Positions 1 through 6,260 of a DNA stretch of 6,409 nucleotides are shown here, piece after piece (position 1 is the first letter of the stretch; each line of letters begins with the position of its first letter). Made by a program: the position numbers and the translations under genes. The stretch covers positions 1 to 6,409 of the forward strand of contig JAOUNV010000125.1 in assembly GCA_029880775.1 (NCBI GenBank). Reading direction: 5' to 3'. This DNA comes from Nitrospinota bacterium. GTDB lineage: Bacteria; Nitrospinota_A; UBA7883. The notes beneath the pieces were generated by a model that worked only from the letters and a program-made list of their open reading frames with translations, was not told the origin of the DNA and searched no databases.

Positions 1-2
1 AG

Positions 3-2114
3 ATTGATACTCTGGAAAACTGTGTGATGGCCCTGGAACATAATCCAGACGACCAAAATGAGCTGAACAATTGCTTCCGCCAAGTCCACACCCTCAAAGG
101 CTCCGCCAACGCCCTGGGGTTTTTGGCTCTAGGTTTTTTGTGCCATATCATGGAGTCGGCGCTGGCTGTTTACAGGGGCAAAGACACTCCCCTCCCCTCC
201 GGCCTGGTGGAGCTGCTATACGAGTTCAATGATTCCCTTCGGCGTATTAAAAACCAGATATCCTCCTCGCTGACCGACTCTGGAGTGGACATTCGATGGC
301 TGGTGGGAAAAATAGAAGCGGCCTCCCTTCCCGCCAGCGATAAGGACACCGCCGCCCAGAAAAACAAAGCCTCCGGGGTCGGCGCTGATTCTGGTCAATC
401 AGATACCGATCACGCCAATCTGGCTGGCCCGGCCGCCTCCATCCTGTCCGTGTCGGAAAGGATAGGCGCCATCAGGGTAGACGTTAGTCGGCTGGACAGC
501 CTGATGAATTCGCTGGTGGAGCTTGCTCTGCTGCGCAACAGAACCCACCAACTGGTCCACAACATTGTGATGGGGGAGAAAACCGAGTCCCTGGTTGAGG
601 GATTCAGCGACCTTGCCACAAACCTGGATTCGGCGACCAGGCGTCTGCAAGCCTCGGTGATGAGGGCCAGAATGCTGCCGGTGGGCAACGTGTTTAATAA
701 ATTCGGAAGAGTGGTGCGGGACCTTGGTGTGGCGCTGGGCAAAGAAGCGGACCTGGTGATCCACGGAGCCGAAACCGAACTGGACAAGAGCCTTATCGAA
801 AATATTTCTGATCCCCTGCTACATATAATCCGCAACTGCATTGACCATGGCATAGAGCCTCCCGCCGAAAGGGACAAGCTGGGTAAGCCGAGGCGCGGTG
901 TCATCAGCCTCAATGCCTTCCATGAGGGGAATTCCATCGTGGTGGAAATATTCGACGATGGAAAGGGGATCAATCCCCAGGCTTTGGCGGATAAAGCGGT
1001 GGGATCTGGAGCGATCAGCCCGGAAAGGGCTCGCGATATGTCCAAGACCCAAAAGCTCTCCCTGATGTTCATGGCCGGTATCTCTACCGCCAGTTCCGTC
1101 ACCGATGTCTCCGGCAGGGGGGTGGGCATGGATGTGGTAAAAACCAATATGGAGAGGCTAAACGGCGCCATCGACATAGACTCAGAGCCTGGCGCGGGAA
1201 CCAGGATAACACTCAAGATCCCCTTGACCCTGGCGATTATACCCACCTTGTTATGCCGGGTGGGCCGGGGCGTATTTGGTATCCCTCTTTTTTCAGTTCA
1301 GGAGACGACTCGTCTTAGACCAGCTGACCTTGAGGTTACTGACAAAGAGCCCTCAATAGCGCTGAGGGGGGAAAGAGTGCCAGTGGTTATTTTATCTAGC
1401 GCGCTCAACTTTCCGGAGAGCGGGGGAAGGGCTCCTTATGAAATAGACGTGGTAGTAGTCAAGACCGGGCTTCGCAGGATCGGGCTTGCGGTAAGCAAAA
1501 CCCTAGGGCAGGAAGAGGTGCTTATCAAGACGCTAGACTCCTTCCGGGGGATATTCGACCCGCCCTACCTTTCCGGGGCCACGATTCTGGGTGACGGATC
1601 AATCGCTTTCATCCTGGACATTTCCAAGTTGGCGGAGACCGTCAAAACATCCCAAGCCCCGATATCTCCAACCACCGCTGGCCTTGCCCAGGCCGAGCCA
1701 GAGGAACTGGCGCTGATTTTCGGCGACGATGAGGCCAGCCGATACGCCGTAGCCGCCAAATGGATCGGCGGAGTCACCTTGATGGACACCACGCAAATAA
1801 GCCATCGGGATGGACGGGAGGTGGTGAAGAGCGATTACGGCGAATTGCCGGTAACGAGGATCTCCTCCATCACCGGCGCCCCGGCGCGCCAGCTGAGCAA
1901 GCAGCGTTACCTGGTGGTCTTCCGCAACCAGGGCAGGGAGGCTGGGCTGCTGGTAAACGAAGTAAGCGGCCTTCGGAATATAAAGTCGACACTGCTTAGC
2001 GCCGCGGCTACGGGAGATGAAAACGCTGAGCCCTTGGTTGTCGACAACCGCCCCACGAAGATCATGGATCCGGCGCTGGTGGTCGAATCAGCGTCTTCCT
2101 TCCACTCCGGCTGA
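3..2114 (+). CDS. cheA: CheA-type chemotaxis histidine kinase, 5'-partial (HPt, dimerization, HATPase, two CheW-like domains)
   Basis: Cytoplasmic sensor kinase that autophosphorylates on a histidine and passes phosphate to response regulators in chemosensory arrays. The frame is open to the left edge, and residues before the GTG at 24 (IDTLENCV) fit the first HPt helix, so the gene starts upstream. Numbering from that GTG: HPt domain 1-90 with phosphoacceptor His22 in HTLKGSA; low-complexity linker about 95-140; dimerization helices about 145-235; ATPase domain about 236-400 with N-box Asn271 (IIRNCIDHG), G1 box DDGKG at 311-315, G2 box GRGVGMD at 364-370 and GAGT at 390-393. All catalytic motifs look intact. 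A CheW-like P5 domain covers about 400-540. A second, divergent CheW-like module covers about 560-690 (REAGLLVNEVSGL at 638-650). No P2 CheY-binding domain and no C-terminal receiver are present. The gene converges on the yfiR-like gene 72 bp away. Confidence 0.96.
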   Translation: MDTLENCVMALEHNPDDQNELNNCFRQVHTLKGSANALGFLALGFLCHIMESALAVYRGKDTPLPSGLVELLYEFNDSLRRIKNQISSSLTDSGVDIRWLVGKIEAASLPASDKDTAAQKNKASGVGADSGQSDTDHANLAGPAASILSVSERIGAIRVDVSRLDSLMNSLVELALLRNRTHQLVHNIVMGEKTESLVEGFSDLATNLDSATRRLQASVMRARMLPVGNVFNKFGRVVRDLGVALGKEADLVIHGAETELDKSLIENISDPLLHIIRNCIDHGIEPPAERDKLGKPRRGVISLNAFHEGNSIVVEIFDDGKGINPQALADKAVGSGAISPERARDMSKTQKLSLMFMAGISTASSVTDVSGRGVGMDVVKTNMERLNGAIDIDSEPGAGTRITLKIPLTLAIIPTLLCRVGRGVFGIPLFSVQETTRLRPADLEVTDKEPSIALRGERVPVVILSSALNFPESGGRAPYEIDVVVVKTGLRRIGLAVSKTLGQEEVLIKTLDSFRGIFDPPYLSGATILGDGSIAFILDISKLAETVKTSQAPISPTTAGLAQAEPEELALIFGDDEASRYAVAAKWIGGVTLMDTTQISHRDGREVVKSDYGELPVTRISSITGAPARQLSKQRYLVVFRNQGREAGLLVNEVSGLRNIKSTLLSAAATGDENAEPLVVDNRPTKIMDPALVVESASSFHSG

Positions 2115-2136
2115 CAGGCGGGGAAACATCACCCAG

Positions 2137-2156
2137 GGCGCAAAACGTTTGGCGCC
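2137..2156. terminator. Inverted repeat between convergent genes, possible bidirectional terminator
   Basis: Five-base arms GGCGC (2137-2141) and GCGCC (2152-2156) flank a ten-base loop that contains the self-complementary AAACGTTT. It sits in the 72-bp gap between the 3' ends of cheA (+) and the yfiR-like gene (-), where a shared terminator is expected. There is no U-tract on either side, so this is not a canonical intrinsic terminator. The assignment rests on position and symmetry only. Confidence 0.3.
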
Positions 2157-2186
2157 ATCTGGTTAGCCACCATCAAAAAGCAGGGG

Positions 2187-2771
2187 TTATCTGTGAACCT
2201 TAGCCAGGCTCAAAAGCTCCGAGCTAATGGTAAGCTCGCTTTTGTTGGCGTTGGAAAGGCCGATCTCGAACCTTAGCCTGCCGCTGTCCAGGTAAAAACC
2301 GATAACCCCACCTTTGGCGATAAAATCGGAGGTTTCACCCACACTGAGGACTGGATGGCCAGGGTAGCCATCCAGAAACTTCTCCGCCACTTCAGGCTCG
2401 GTATGCGGAATATACAGGACATTGCAGGGCTTGGCTAAGTCACCTTCTTCGATATCCACCACATCTATGGGAAGCTCGCTTATCTTCTTTCCTGCGACGG
2501 TCTTCCTGAAAATCATCGAAAATTCCTTGTCACCCCCGACACAGAAAACGAAGACGCCGGAGGATGTGGCGGACCTTGGCCATGAGACGAACTTTGCGAA
2601 GTTGTATATGAATCCAGCTTTTATGGCGCTCTCTTGCTGGGACATGCCATCGGCCCAGCCCATGGCCACCGTGGGCAGAAAAGCCATCCCAAAGACACTG
2701 CGCGCCACCCACTTTGCCCGCATGGAGAACCTGGCGAATGTCAAAAGCGCCGCAATCACGTTTTGATGCAT
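2187..2771 (-). CDS. YfiR/HmsC-family (DUF4154) periplasmic protein
   Basis: Predicted 194-residue secreted protein. The N-terminus is basic and hydrophobic (MRAKWVARSVFGMAFLPTVA within residues 17-36), with probable signal peptidase cleavage near AMGWA-D (about residue 40). The mature part has the DUF4154 pattern: an opening helix KAGFIYNFAKFVSWP, then VFVFCVGGDKEF, then KPCNVLYIPH, and a C-terminal block GGVIGFYLDSGRLRFEIGL ending in SSELLSLAKV. Cys77 and Cys116 probably match a family disulfide pair. In Pseudomonas aeruginosa, YfiR is a periplasmic repressor of the diguanylate cyclase YfiN; neither YfiN nor YfiB is visible here, so the partner is unknown. I chose ATG 2771 because GGAG lies 6 bases upstream. 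The frame extends to a TTG at 2882 without a ribosome site, and ATG 2723 is a possible shorter start. The gene lies 216 bp downstream of cheV on the same strand. Family assignment is confident; exact role is not. Confidence 0.85.
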   Translation of the reverse strand: MHQNVIAALLTFARFSMRAKWVARSVFGMAFLPTVAMGWADGMSQQESAIKAGFIYNFAKFVSWPRSATSSGVFVFCVGGDKEFSMIFRKTVAGKKISELPIDVVDIEEGDLAKPCNVLYIPHTEPEVAEKFLDGYPGHPVLSVGETSDFIAKGGVIGFYLDSGRLRFEIGLSNANKSELTISSELLSLAKVHR

Positions 2772-2921
2772 AACCCACTCCAGCCTTGGCGCCAGATGCG
2801 AAACACCGTATCCTTCCCCCCTCCCCGCGAAGGGAGCGCCAATAGCCCTGATGCTTGTAACTTTAGCAGAAAGAAGTTTCAAACCAAATACAATTGCGCA
2901 ATCACTACGCGCGGCGCTTAG

Positions 2922-2958
2922 GATTCATTTTAGTCGGGAGATTCATTGTACGGCGGGA
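2922..2958. repeat. Imperfect tandem repeat, two units of 18 and 19 bp
   Basis: Two adjacent units both begin GATTCATT and end CGGGA (2922-2939 and 2940-2958), differing only in the middle. They lie in the 216-bp gap between the cheV stop and the yfiR-like start. Two similar sites side by side upstream of a gene could be an operator, but two copies may also be chance. Confidence 0.4.
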
Positions 2959-2987
2959 ATTAGCCCAGCCTGGTACGCCGGACGGAT

Positions 2988-3968
2988 TTAGCGATCTTCC
3001 ACACAGAACTTGTCGAGCACATGGATCAACTCCTCCACCTGCAGCTTGTCCGCCCACCCATCGGCGCCCACCGACTTGCACTTGTTGATCATCTGGTCGT
3101 TGATCAGGGAGGAGAACATTATCACCGGCAGATGGGTCAGCCGCAGTTCTTCTTTTATCTTGCGGCACAGGGTCAGCCCATCCATTCGCGGCATTTCGAT
3201 ATCAGTGAGAACCGCCGTCACGTATTCGCCTATTCCCACTCCCCTGGCCCTGGCTTTCTCCGCCATCTTCTGGATTTCGTGATATGTATCCTCGCCATTG
3301 TCGAACACTGTCATATTGTTATAGCCTGCTTGCTCCGTAACTTTTTTCACGGACTGACGCACGATGGGCGAGTCCTCCGCGAAAATCAAATGCGTCTCCT
3401 CTCGTTCATGGTGGCGTTTGGCGATGTCCAGATTGTGATCCTCCACCACTTCCTCGCTGTAGACAAGCTTAGTCTCCGGATAAATATCCACCATAATATG
3501 CTCCAGATCCACCATCAGGACGTTCTGGTCATCCAAAGTGATTGAGGAGGTAATTCCCGGCTTGAAGTAGCTTAAGAAAGGTGACAGGGGGATGATCTGG
3601 TCCCATGAGCAGCGGTGTATCTGGCGGACGCCATCCACCAGGAATCCGTTCACCATCTTGTTAAACTCACAAACCAACACCACTTGCCGCAGATCAGTGG
3701 CGGCGTAATTTGGCAGGGACATGTGCTTTTTCAGGTCCACCAGCGGCAAGGTGTTCTCCCGCAGAAGAAGCATGCCGATCACCGAATGGTATGCCTCCGG
3801 GACGGCGGTGACGGAGGAGCGGTCGAAGGAGACTATCTCGCGAACCTTCGACACATTGATACCGAAGCTTTGCCTGCCCAGCAAAAACTCGATGATCTCC
3901 ACCTCGTTGGTGCCACTCTCGGTGAGGATCTGCTGGCGCTTGTTCTCGTCTGTCTTGAATATTTCCAT
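2988..3968 (-). CDS. cheV: CheV chemotaxis adaptor (CheW domain fused to receiver domain)
   Basis: Cytoplasmic 326-residue coupling protein, the usual CheV length. Residues about 22-170 form a CheW-like domain (EIIEFLLGRQSFGINVSKVR, then VIGMLLLRENTLPLVDLKKH) that would dock on CheA and chemoreceptors. Residues about 190-326 form a receiver domain with the complete phosphorylation set: acidic pair Glu198-Asp199 (FAEDS), phosphoacceptor Asp256 (LTDIEMPRMDG), Ser286 and Lys308 (GADGWADK). CheV proteins couple receptors to CheA, and phosphorylation of the receiver modulates this, giving adaptation or a phosphate sink. The ATG start is supported by GGAAAGAG about 7 bases upstream. It lies downstream of the barrel-protein genes on the same strand, with a 122-bp gap that suggests its own promoter. 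The CheA at the left of the window, convergent and about 0.9 kb away, is a plausible partner. Confidence 0.96.
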   Translation of the reverse strand: MEIFKTDENKRQQILTESGTNEVEIIEFLLGRQSFGINVSKVREIVSFDRSSVTAVPEAYHSVIGMLLLRENTLPLVDLKKHMSLPNYAATDLRQVVLVCEFNKMVNGFLVDGVRQIHRCSWDQIIPLSPFLSYFKPGITSSITLDDQNVLMVDLEHIMVDIYPETKLVYSEEVVEDHNLDIAKRHHEREETHLIFAEDSPIVRQSVKKVTEQAGYNNMTVFDNGEDTYHEIQKMAEKARARGVGIGEYVTAVLTDIEMPRMDGLTLCRKIKEELRLTHLPVIMFSSLINDQMINKCKSVGADGWADKLQVEELIHVLDKFCVEDR

Positions 3969-3983
3969 AATTTAACTCTTTCC

Positions 3984-4013
3984 ATCTTACTTCAACTTTA
4001 CACGCCGTGACAA
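3984..4013 (-). promoter_or_regulatory. Candidate sigma70-like promoter for cheV
   Basis: On the - strand TTGTCA (4013-4008, five of six bases of the -35 consensus) is followed after 18 bases by TAAGAT (3989-3984, four of six of the -10 consensus). It would leave a very short leader, with the start near the ribosome site GGAAAGAG, which weakens the case. Confidence 0.25.
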
Positions 4014-4055
4014 CGAAAAGACGATAACGCGCGGCCCGAATATGCCTCATTTCAT

Positions 4056-4090
4056 GTCAGATATGCCGACGGAAAAACCGTCTGCCTGAC
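4056..4090 (-). terminator. Nested inverted repeat just after the first barrel-protein gene, possible terminator
   Basis: An outer pair GTCAG/CTGAC (4056-4060 and 4086-4090) encloses an inner pair GACGG/CCGTC (4068-4072 and 4078-4082) around a five-base loop that reads TTTTT on the - strand. Two extra G-C pairs extend the inner stem past one mismatch. It starts directly after the stop codon of the barrel gene at 4091 and lies before cheV. There is no U-run after the stem, so it may instead be an mRNA 3' end stabiliser or a protein-binding site. Confidence 0.35.
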
Positions 4091-4127
4091 CTAAAAGGCG
4101 AATCCAACATTAAATCCAAGGGATGGA
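4091..4127 (-). repeat. 37-bp repeat, copy A (3' end of the 4091-4786 gene)
   Basis: Matches 4954-4990 at 36 of 37 bases. The copy runs exactly from the stop codon back through PSLGFNVGFAF. The only difference is C at 4108 against T at 4971, which changes Val to Ile; every synonymous position is identical. Confidence 0.9.
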
Positions 4128-4786
4128 AAAAAACCTTTTCGTATCCGTATAAGGTTTATCTTTTCTCTTCCTTTAAACCCCTCCTCACTCCAGTAAGACA
4201 TTCCAACTCCAAAATACATGTAGAATTTACCAAGAAGAAGTGAATAGCCCACCATCATGTTTGGTGTAATGGGGAATGACTCACTTTCATATTTATTACT
4301 TTCAGTTTTTTTCTCTCCGACTTCGGTATCCAGGTTAAGGGCGAAGTGCCATCCTGTTGGCGCATGATTTGCCAAATAATATCGAAGGCCAATTCCACCT
4401 CCCACGTATTTGTATGTGCTGCCAGACAAGGACCATGACCAATAGTGTCCACGTAAAGTAAATGACAGATTGTCGTTTATGACATGTTGATACTCAAGGC
4501 TGACCATCCCAATCAAAAGGGCCATGGAATTGATCGCAATCGTATTAGATGAAAGCTCCACTCCGTTTTCATCTTCCTCATAATTTTGTATGGATTCGCC
4601 ATTATTTGTGACTGGAGTTTCAATCGACAACGCGTTTCCGCCAGCCTCAAAAGTTATGTCGGCTACCTGCCCCACACATGGTGCGCCAGTCAAAACAAAT
4701 AGCGATAAGGCAGCAGCCATAGAAAACCCTATTCCAAATCTCACCCTTTCTCCGCTATTGCTGCTTGCCATTACTTTGCCATCCAT
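4091..4786 (-). CDS. Secreted outer-membrane beta-barrel-like protein, paralogue 1, function unknown
   Basis: Protein of 231 residues. It has a signal peptide (hydrophobic core IGFSMAAALSLFVLTGAP at 19-36, likely cleavage near CVG-Q at about 40), an acidic Asn/Glu-rich stretch (about 55-82), then alternating short strands typical of a small outer-membrane barrel: LIGMVSLEYQH at 91-101, LSFTLRGHYW, YVGGGIGLRYYL, WHFALNLDTE, NMMVGYSLLLGKFYMYFGVG and a C-terminal PSLGFNVGFAF. The final Phe is the usual barrel assembly signal. It is clearly related to the next two genes upstream and recalls the small barrel families (DUF3575/OmpW-like), but I cannot assign a named family. The ATG is firmly set by GAGGAG 7 bases upstream. 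Its DNA is lower in GC (about 40% by hand count of 4141-4380) than its neighbours, which suggests a different origin. The Cys37 context (GAPC) is not a lipobox. Confidence 0.85.
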   Translation of the reverse strand: MDGKVMASSNSGERVRFGIGFSMAAALSLFVLTGAPCVGQVADITFEAGGNALSIETPVTNNGESIQNYEEDENGVELSSNTIAINSMALLIGMVSLEYQHVINDNLSFTLRGHYWSWSLSGSTYKYVGGGIGLRYYLANHAPTGWHFALNLDTEVGEKKTESNKYESESFPITPNMMVGYSLLLGKFYMYFGVGMSYWSEEGFKGREKINLIRIRKGFFPSLGFNVGFAF

Positions 4787-4812
4787 TGCTCATCTCCTCT
4801 TCAGTAGGCGGT

Positions 4813-4892
4813 TTTATATTTTTTTTAACCCCTGCAGAAGTATACAGAACAATCTTATGGCGCACATAATAATATTTAACGGGAGCAACCAA
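4813..4892 (-). promoter_or_regulatory. AT-rich upstream region with candidate promoters for barrel gene 1
   Basis: Two possible -10 elements are visible on the - strand. TATAAA (4818-4813), after a run of eight A residues, would give a leader of about 20 bases ending at the strong GAGGAG ribosome site, but it has no good -35. TATTAT (4871-4866) has TTGGTT 15 bases upstream (4892-4887). The 167-bp gap and its AT-richness suggest that this gene has its own promoter. The exact site is uncertain. Confidence 0.3.
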
Positions 4893-4953
4893 CGGATGGG
4901 AGTCAAGCCTTTATGGCCAAACTTACCTATTTGACAGGCTGTAATAACAAATT

Positions 4954-4990
4954 CTAAAAGGCGAATCCAATATTAAATCCAAGGGATGGA
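4954..4990 (-). repeat. 37-bp repeat, copy B (3' end of the 4954-5586 gene)
   Basis: Partner of 4091-4127 with a single mismatch. It encodes PSLGFNIGFAF plus the stop codon of the second barrel paralogue. Confidence 0.9.
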
Positions 4991-5586
4991 TACAGCCCAC
5001 TGTATGGGAATCGGGAGCCTAGAACCACCACTTCCCCCATCAGGTATGAGACTCCTATTCCCGCGTCAATGTGGAACCGGCCCAACAGCCACGAGTATCC
5101 AAACATAACGTTCGGGATCAGGTTGAAAGCCACAGCCGTGTCCATCAGGTCGAGAGCGTTAGTATATGTAACCTCCAAAATCCCGGCGTCCAGGTTCAGC
5201 GCCATATAGCCGCCCCTGGGCGCACGCCCGCCCCAATACTTGCGCATTCCCACGCCCGCCCCGATAAATTGGAATCGCCATTCCTCGATATCCATCTTCC
5301 AAAAGGATCCTCTCACGGAAAGAGACAGATCATTTCTGATGGTGTGTTGATACTCCAGGCTGGCCATGCCTATCACAAGGCCGAAGGGATTTATGTCGAG
5401 GGTGCTGTAATGTTCATCTTGTTTGGCCGGAGGCTCTACAATTGGAGGCTCCACAGCCGCAGGTTCCATAGCCGACGAAGAGGCGCCGGACTCCTGGCCA
5501 ATGGCGGGGCCAGCGAGCGTGATGGTGAGAAGCAGAGCGCAGACGGCATCCGCAACCCGCACTCGCCACCAGCTTCGGTTACCCAT
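4954..5586 (-). CDS. Secreted outer-membrane beta-barrel-like protein, paralogue 2, function unknown
   Basis: Protein of 210 residues from ATG 5586. The signal peptide is MGNRSWWRVRVADAVCALLL followed by TITLAGPAIG, with likely cleavage at about residue 30. Next comes a proline/glutamate-rich spacer with a repeated VEPP motif (AAVEPPIVEPPAK, about 43-55), then a barrel-like region aligned with paralogue 1: LVIGMASLEYQHTI, LSLSVRGSFW, FIGAGVGMRKYW, APRGGYMALNLDAG, IPNVMFGYSWLLGRFHIDAG and the terminal PSLGFNIGFAF. I prefer ATG 5586 because GGTGGA lies 5 bases upstream and the signal peptide then begins normally; the frame extends to a TTG at 5619 with no properly spaced ribosome site. It lies 88 bp downstream of paralogue 3 and 167 bp upstream of paralogue 1. 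The proline-rich spacer could hold the barrel apart from another envelope element, but this is inference. Confidence 0.85.
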   Translation of the reverse strand: MGNRSWWRVRVADAVCALLLTITLAGPAIGQESGASSSAMEPAAVEPPIVEPPAKQDEHYSTLDINPFGLVIGMASLEYQHTIRNDLSLSVRGSFWKMDIEEWRFQFIGAGVGMRKYWGGRAPRGGYMALNLDAGILEVTYTNALDLMDTAVAFNLIPNVMFGYSWLLGRFHIDAGIGVSYLMGEVVVLGSRFPYSGLYPSLGFNIGFAF

Positions 5587-5674
5587 CAGAATCCACCGAT
5601 AATTCGACCCAGTGAACAATCCCTATTCATCGGGACACCCCCCGGCTCAACGCCTGAAGGTCAGCGCATGCAAG

Positions 5675-6247
5675 CTAAAATGGGACTCCCACAGACAAGG
5701 TCCAGTAAAAAACAGGCCCTTTCATCGGGAAGGTGTCGTCCCCCTCCCAGCGTGGCTTAATTCCCCCGGCGAAATATTGCATGCCGAGGCCTATTTCCAC
5801 GAAAACGTAGTCGATAAACCATGTATATCCCACACTACCGGTAGGGATAACATAGATGGATGTCTGCAGGTCTGGGGGTACATCAAACATCACATACGTG
5901 CCAGCGTTGACTTGGGCCAGATCCACACTCAGCCCCATGAACCCCCCCAATGGGGCATTCCCCTGGGTATGAAACTTCACCCCCACTCCGATTCCGGCCG
6001 CTTCTATCGCCCATCCGTTCATTTGCTCTATATTCCAGTACATTCCACGGACCGTCCAGGAATAGGTATCGGAGGAAACGCGCTGATACTCGAAGTTCAG
6101 CCTTTGCTGGAACGCGGCGCCAAGGTCGAGATAAAAAACGTTGCGATCATTCTGGCTTTGGGCCATGGCGGCGCCCGGGGCGAAGACACCCGGAGCCATG
6201 AGCGTGGCGAATAACACCAGGCCGAAGATCCAGGATCGCCCAGCCAC
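5675..6247 (-). CDS. Secreted outer-membrane beta-barrel-like protein, paralogue 3, function unknown (GTG start preferred)
   Basis: Protein of 190 residues if translation begins at GTG 6247. This start gives a textbook signal peptide: MAGRSW, a hydrophobic core IFGLVLFATLMAPGVF, and cleavage after AAMA (residue 29). The mature part is the most divergent of the three paralogues but keeps their layout: LNFEYQRV at 50-57, YSWTVRGMYWNI, AAGIGVGVKF, NAPLGGFMGLSVDLA, IPTGSVGYTWFIDYVFVEIG and a C-terminal LSVGVPF with terminal Phe. The open frame continues upstream to ATG 6328 (217 residues), but that extension runs through a strong terminator hairpin and would put 27 extra residues before the signal peptide. 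GAGG lies 9 bases before the GTG. ATG 6322, with GGA 9 bases upstream, remains an alternative if the terminator is read through. No closer family assignment was possible. Confidence 0.8.
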   Translation of the reverse strand: MAGRSWIFGLVLFATLMAPGVFAPGAAMAQSQNDRNVFYLDLGAAFQQRLNFEYQRVSSDTYSWTVRGMYWNIEQMNGWAIEAAGIGVGVKFHTQGNAPLGGFMGLSVDLAQVNAGTYVMFDVPPDLQTSIYVIPTGSVGYTWFIDYVFVEIGLGMQYFAGGIKPRWEGDDTFPMKGPVFYWTLSVGVPF

Positions 6248-6260
6248 GAGGCTAAACCTC

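Noticed and set aside
24..29. Taking GTG 24 or ATG 27 as the true cheA start
   Set aside because: The frame is open to the window edge and the residues before position 24 fit the first HPt helix, so the start lies upstream of the window.
410..1246. Long open frame of 278 codons on the - strand opposite cheA
   Set aside because: It lies wholly opposite a CheA coding region with intact kinase motifs, shows no recognisable domain, and is expected from the codon bias of the opposite strand.
2772..2882. N-terminal extension of the yfiR-like gene to TTG 2882
   Set aside because: There is no ribosome site at the TTG, the extension is not signal-like, and ATG 2771 has GGAG at good spacing.
2948..2981. 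Possible terminator after cheV formed by GTACGGCGG and GTACGCCGG
   Set aside because: The two copies are direct rather than inverted repeats, cannot form a strong stem, and no U-run follows.
3021..4010. Open frames of 174 and 131 codons on the + strand opposite cheV
   Set aside because: They are antisense to a full-length CheV with all conserved residues and show no family features.
4673..4690. Possible lipoprotein signal at Cys37 of barrel protein 1
   Set aside because: The residues before the cysteine are GAP, which do not fit a lipobox; signal peptidase I cleavage is more likely.
5071..6214. Overlapping + strand frames of 229 and 200 codons opposite barrel genes 2 and 3
   Set aside because: They have no domain signature and are antisense to genes with signal peptides and shared paralogous motifs.
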